From assembly GCA_964444135.1 (NCBI GenBank), contig CAYUFX010000186.1:1-5631 (forward strand): a stretch of 5,631 bases of DNA, in the 5' to 3' direction. This document shows positions 5,390-5,631 of this stretch, piece after piece. The DNA comes from NIOZ-UU13 sp964444135 (GTDB lineage Bacteria; Planctomycetota; Phycisphaerae; Sedimentisphaerales; Anaerobacaceae). Numbering within the stretch: position 1 is the first letter of the stretch; the number at the start of each line of letters is the position of its first letter. The position numbers and the translations under genes are program-made. A model generated the notes under the pieces. It ran no database searches. It was not told the DNA's origin and worked only from the letters and a program-made list of their open reading frames with translations.

Positions 5390-5551
5390 TCATTCGACTG
5401 GAAACGAAACCGGCCCTCCTCCATCAAGGGTGTACTCAACCGTTTTAATCCTGGGCTCATCACTTAATTTTGGGCAATTCGACAAACTAATTGCATCTAA
5501 GTTGCTTATCTCTGGCCGGTAAAACTCATTTAAGCGATAACCTTGAACAGC
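5390..5551 (-). pseudogene. Possible 3' remnant of a reverse-strand gene
   Basis: On the minus strand a frame is open for 53 codons from 5551 down to TGA at 5392-5390. It reads like protein (GYRLNEFYRPEISNLDAISL, then NCPKLSDEPRIK, TVEYTLDGGGPVSFPVE) but has no ATG or GTG start. Upstream, the same frame is closed by TAG at 5554-5552, and beyond that it reads VPKLPKVNYSAGEGEG. This suggests either a decayed gene interrupted by a nonsense mutation or a chance open frame. No family is recognised. Confidence 0.22.
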
Positions 5552-5581
5552 CTAACCTTCCCCTTCGCCGGCACTATAGTT

Positions 5582-5617
5582 CACTTTAGGCAATTTAGGC
5601 ACTTTAGTTTACTTTAG
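5582..5617. repeat. Short degenerate tandem array of ACTTTAG units
   Basis: ACTTTAG occurs at 5583-5589, 5601-5607 and 5611-5617, with the variant AATTTAG at 5592-5598, giving spacings of 9, 9 and 10 nt. On the other strand the unit reads CTAAAGT. The near-constant 9-10 nt period suggests a decayed tandem repeat that may continue beyond the window edge. Confidence 0.5.
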
Positions 5618-5631
5618 CTCACTCCTCACTA

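Larger units (their letters stand above)
5376..5631. other. Gene-poor tail of the window
   Basis: After the MITE-like element no intact gene is seen on either strand. The stretch holds the possible minus-strand remnant (5390-5551) and the ACTTTAG repeats (5582-5617). I found no tRNA, terminator or convincing promoter in it. Confidence 0.5.

Noticed and set aside
5249..5467. A 72-codon plus-strand frame over the MITE-like element
   Set aside because: It runs straight through both inverted repeats and has no ribosome binding site; the inverted-repeat structure and target duplications explain the sequence better.
5582..5631. Possible start of a CRISPR array
   Set aside because: Units are 7 nt with 9-10 nt period, far too short for CRISPR repeats and spacers, and no cas gene is present.

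Overview
The window comes from an unidentified bacterium. It looks Gram-negative, possibly Desulfobacterota or another environmental lineage. The clues are an MttB-superfamily methyltransferase end, a proteobacterial-type intergenic repeat, and Shine-Dalgarno-led, tightly packed genes; none of these fixes the taxon. The left part (1-2337) is ordinary chromosomal metabolism. The right part (about 2540-5631) looks accessory: visibly lower G+C, a type II restriction-modification pair, and then repeat-rich sequence without an intact gene.

Layout: 1-276 is the C-terminal end of an MttB-family (trimethylamine/quaternary amine:corrinoid) methyltransferase whose 5' part lies outside the window. 277-616 has no confident gene; it holds a possible gene remnant, a weak promoter-like pair, and a roughly 116-bp element with terminal inverted repeats and two internal GC-rich hairpins of the dRS3-like type. 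617-1366 is an RraA/HMG-aldolase family protein, followed after 5 nt by a D-2-hydroxyacid dehydrogenase (1372-2337). These two form a small operon, plausibly turning over hydroxy- or oxo-acids of the pyruvate/glycerate type.

2338-2594 is an intergenic region ending in a good sigma70-type promoter whose -10 hexamer (TATAAT) is the centre of a perfect 6+1+6 bp palindrome. It drives a DNA methyltransferase (2595-4148, or starting at 2658) and, 2 nt after its stop, a putative PD-(D/E)XK restriction endonuclease (4151-5224). The methyltransferase has motif I DPFIGYG and motif IV DPPH, with a roughly 250-residue region between them; the nuclease has a candidate D...DLK active site. Methyltransferase-first order with near-coupled translation fits a self-protecting type II system. 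Its recognition sequence cannot be read from the window.

The endonuclease stop is followed 23 nt later by a 128-bp non-coding MITE-like element (5248-5375) with 17-bp terminal inverted repeats (16/17) and a perfect 4-bp TTAG target duplication on both sides. The last 250 bases hold a reverse-strand open reading stretch without a start (a possible gene remnant) and a short array of ACTTTAG repeats running towards the window edge. No tRNA, rRNA or CRISPR array was seen. The most interesting material is the restriction-modification pair of unassigned specificity, its palindromic promoter, and the small mobile elements around it.
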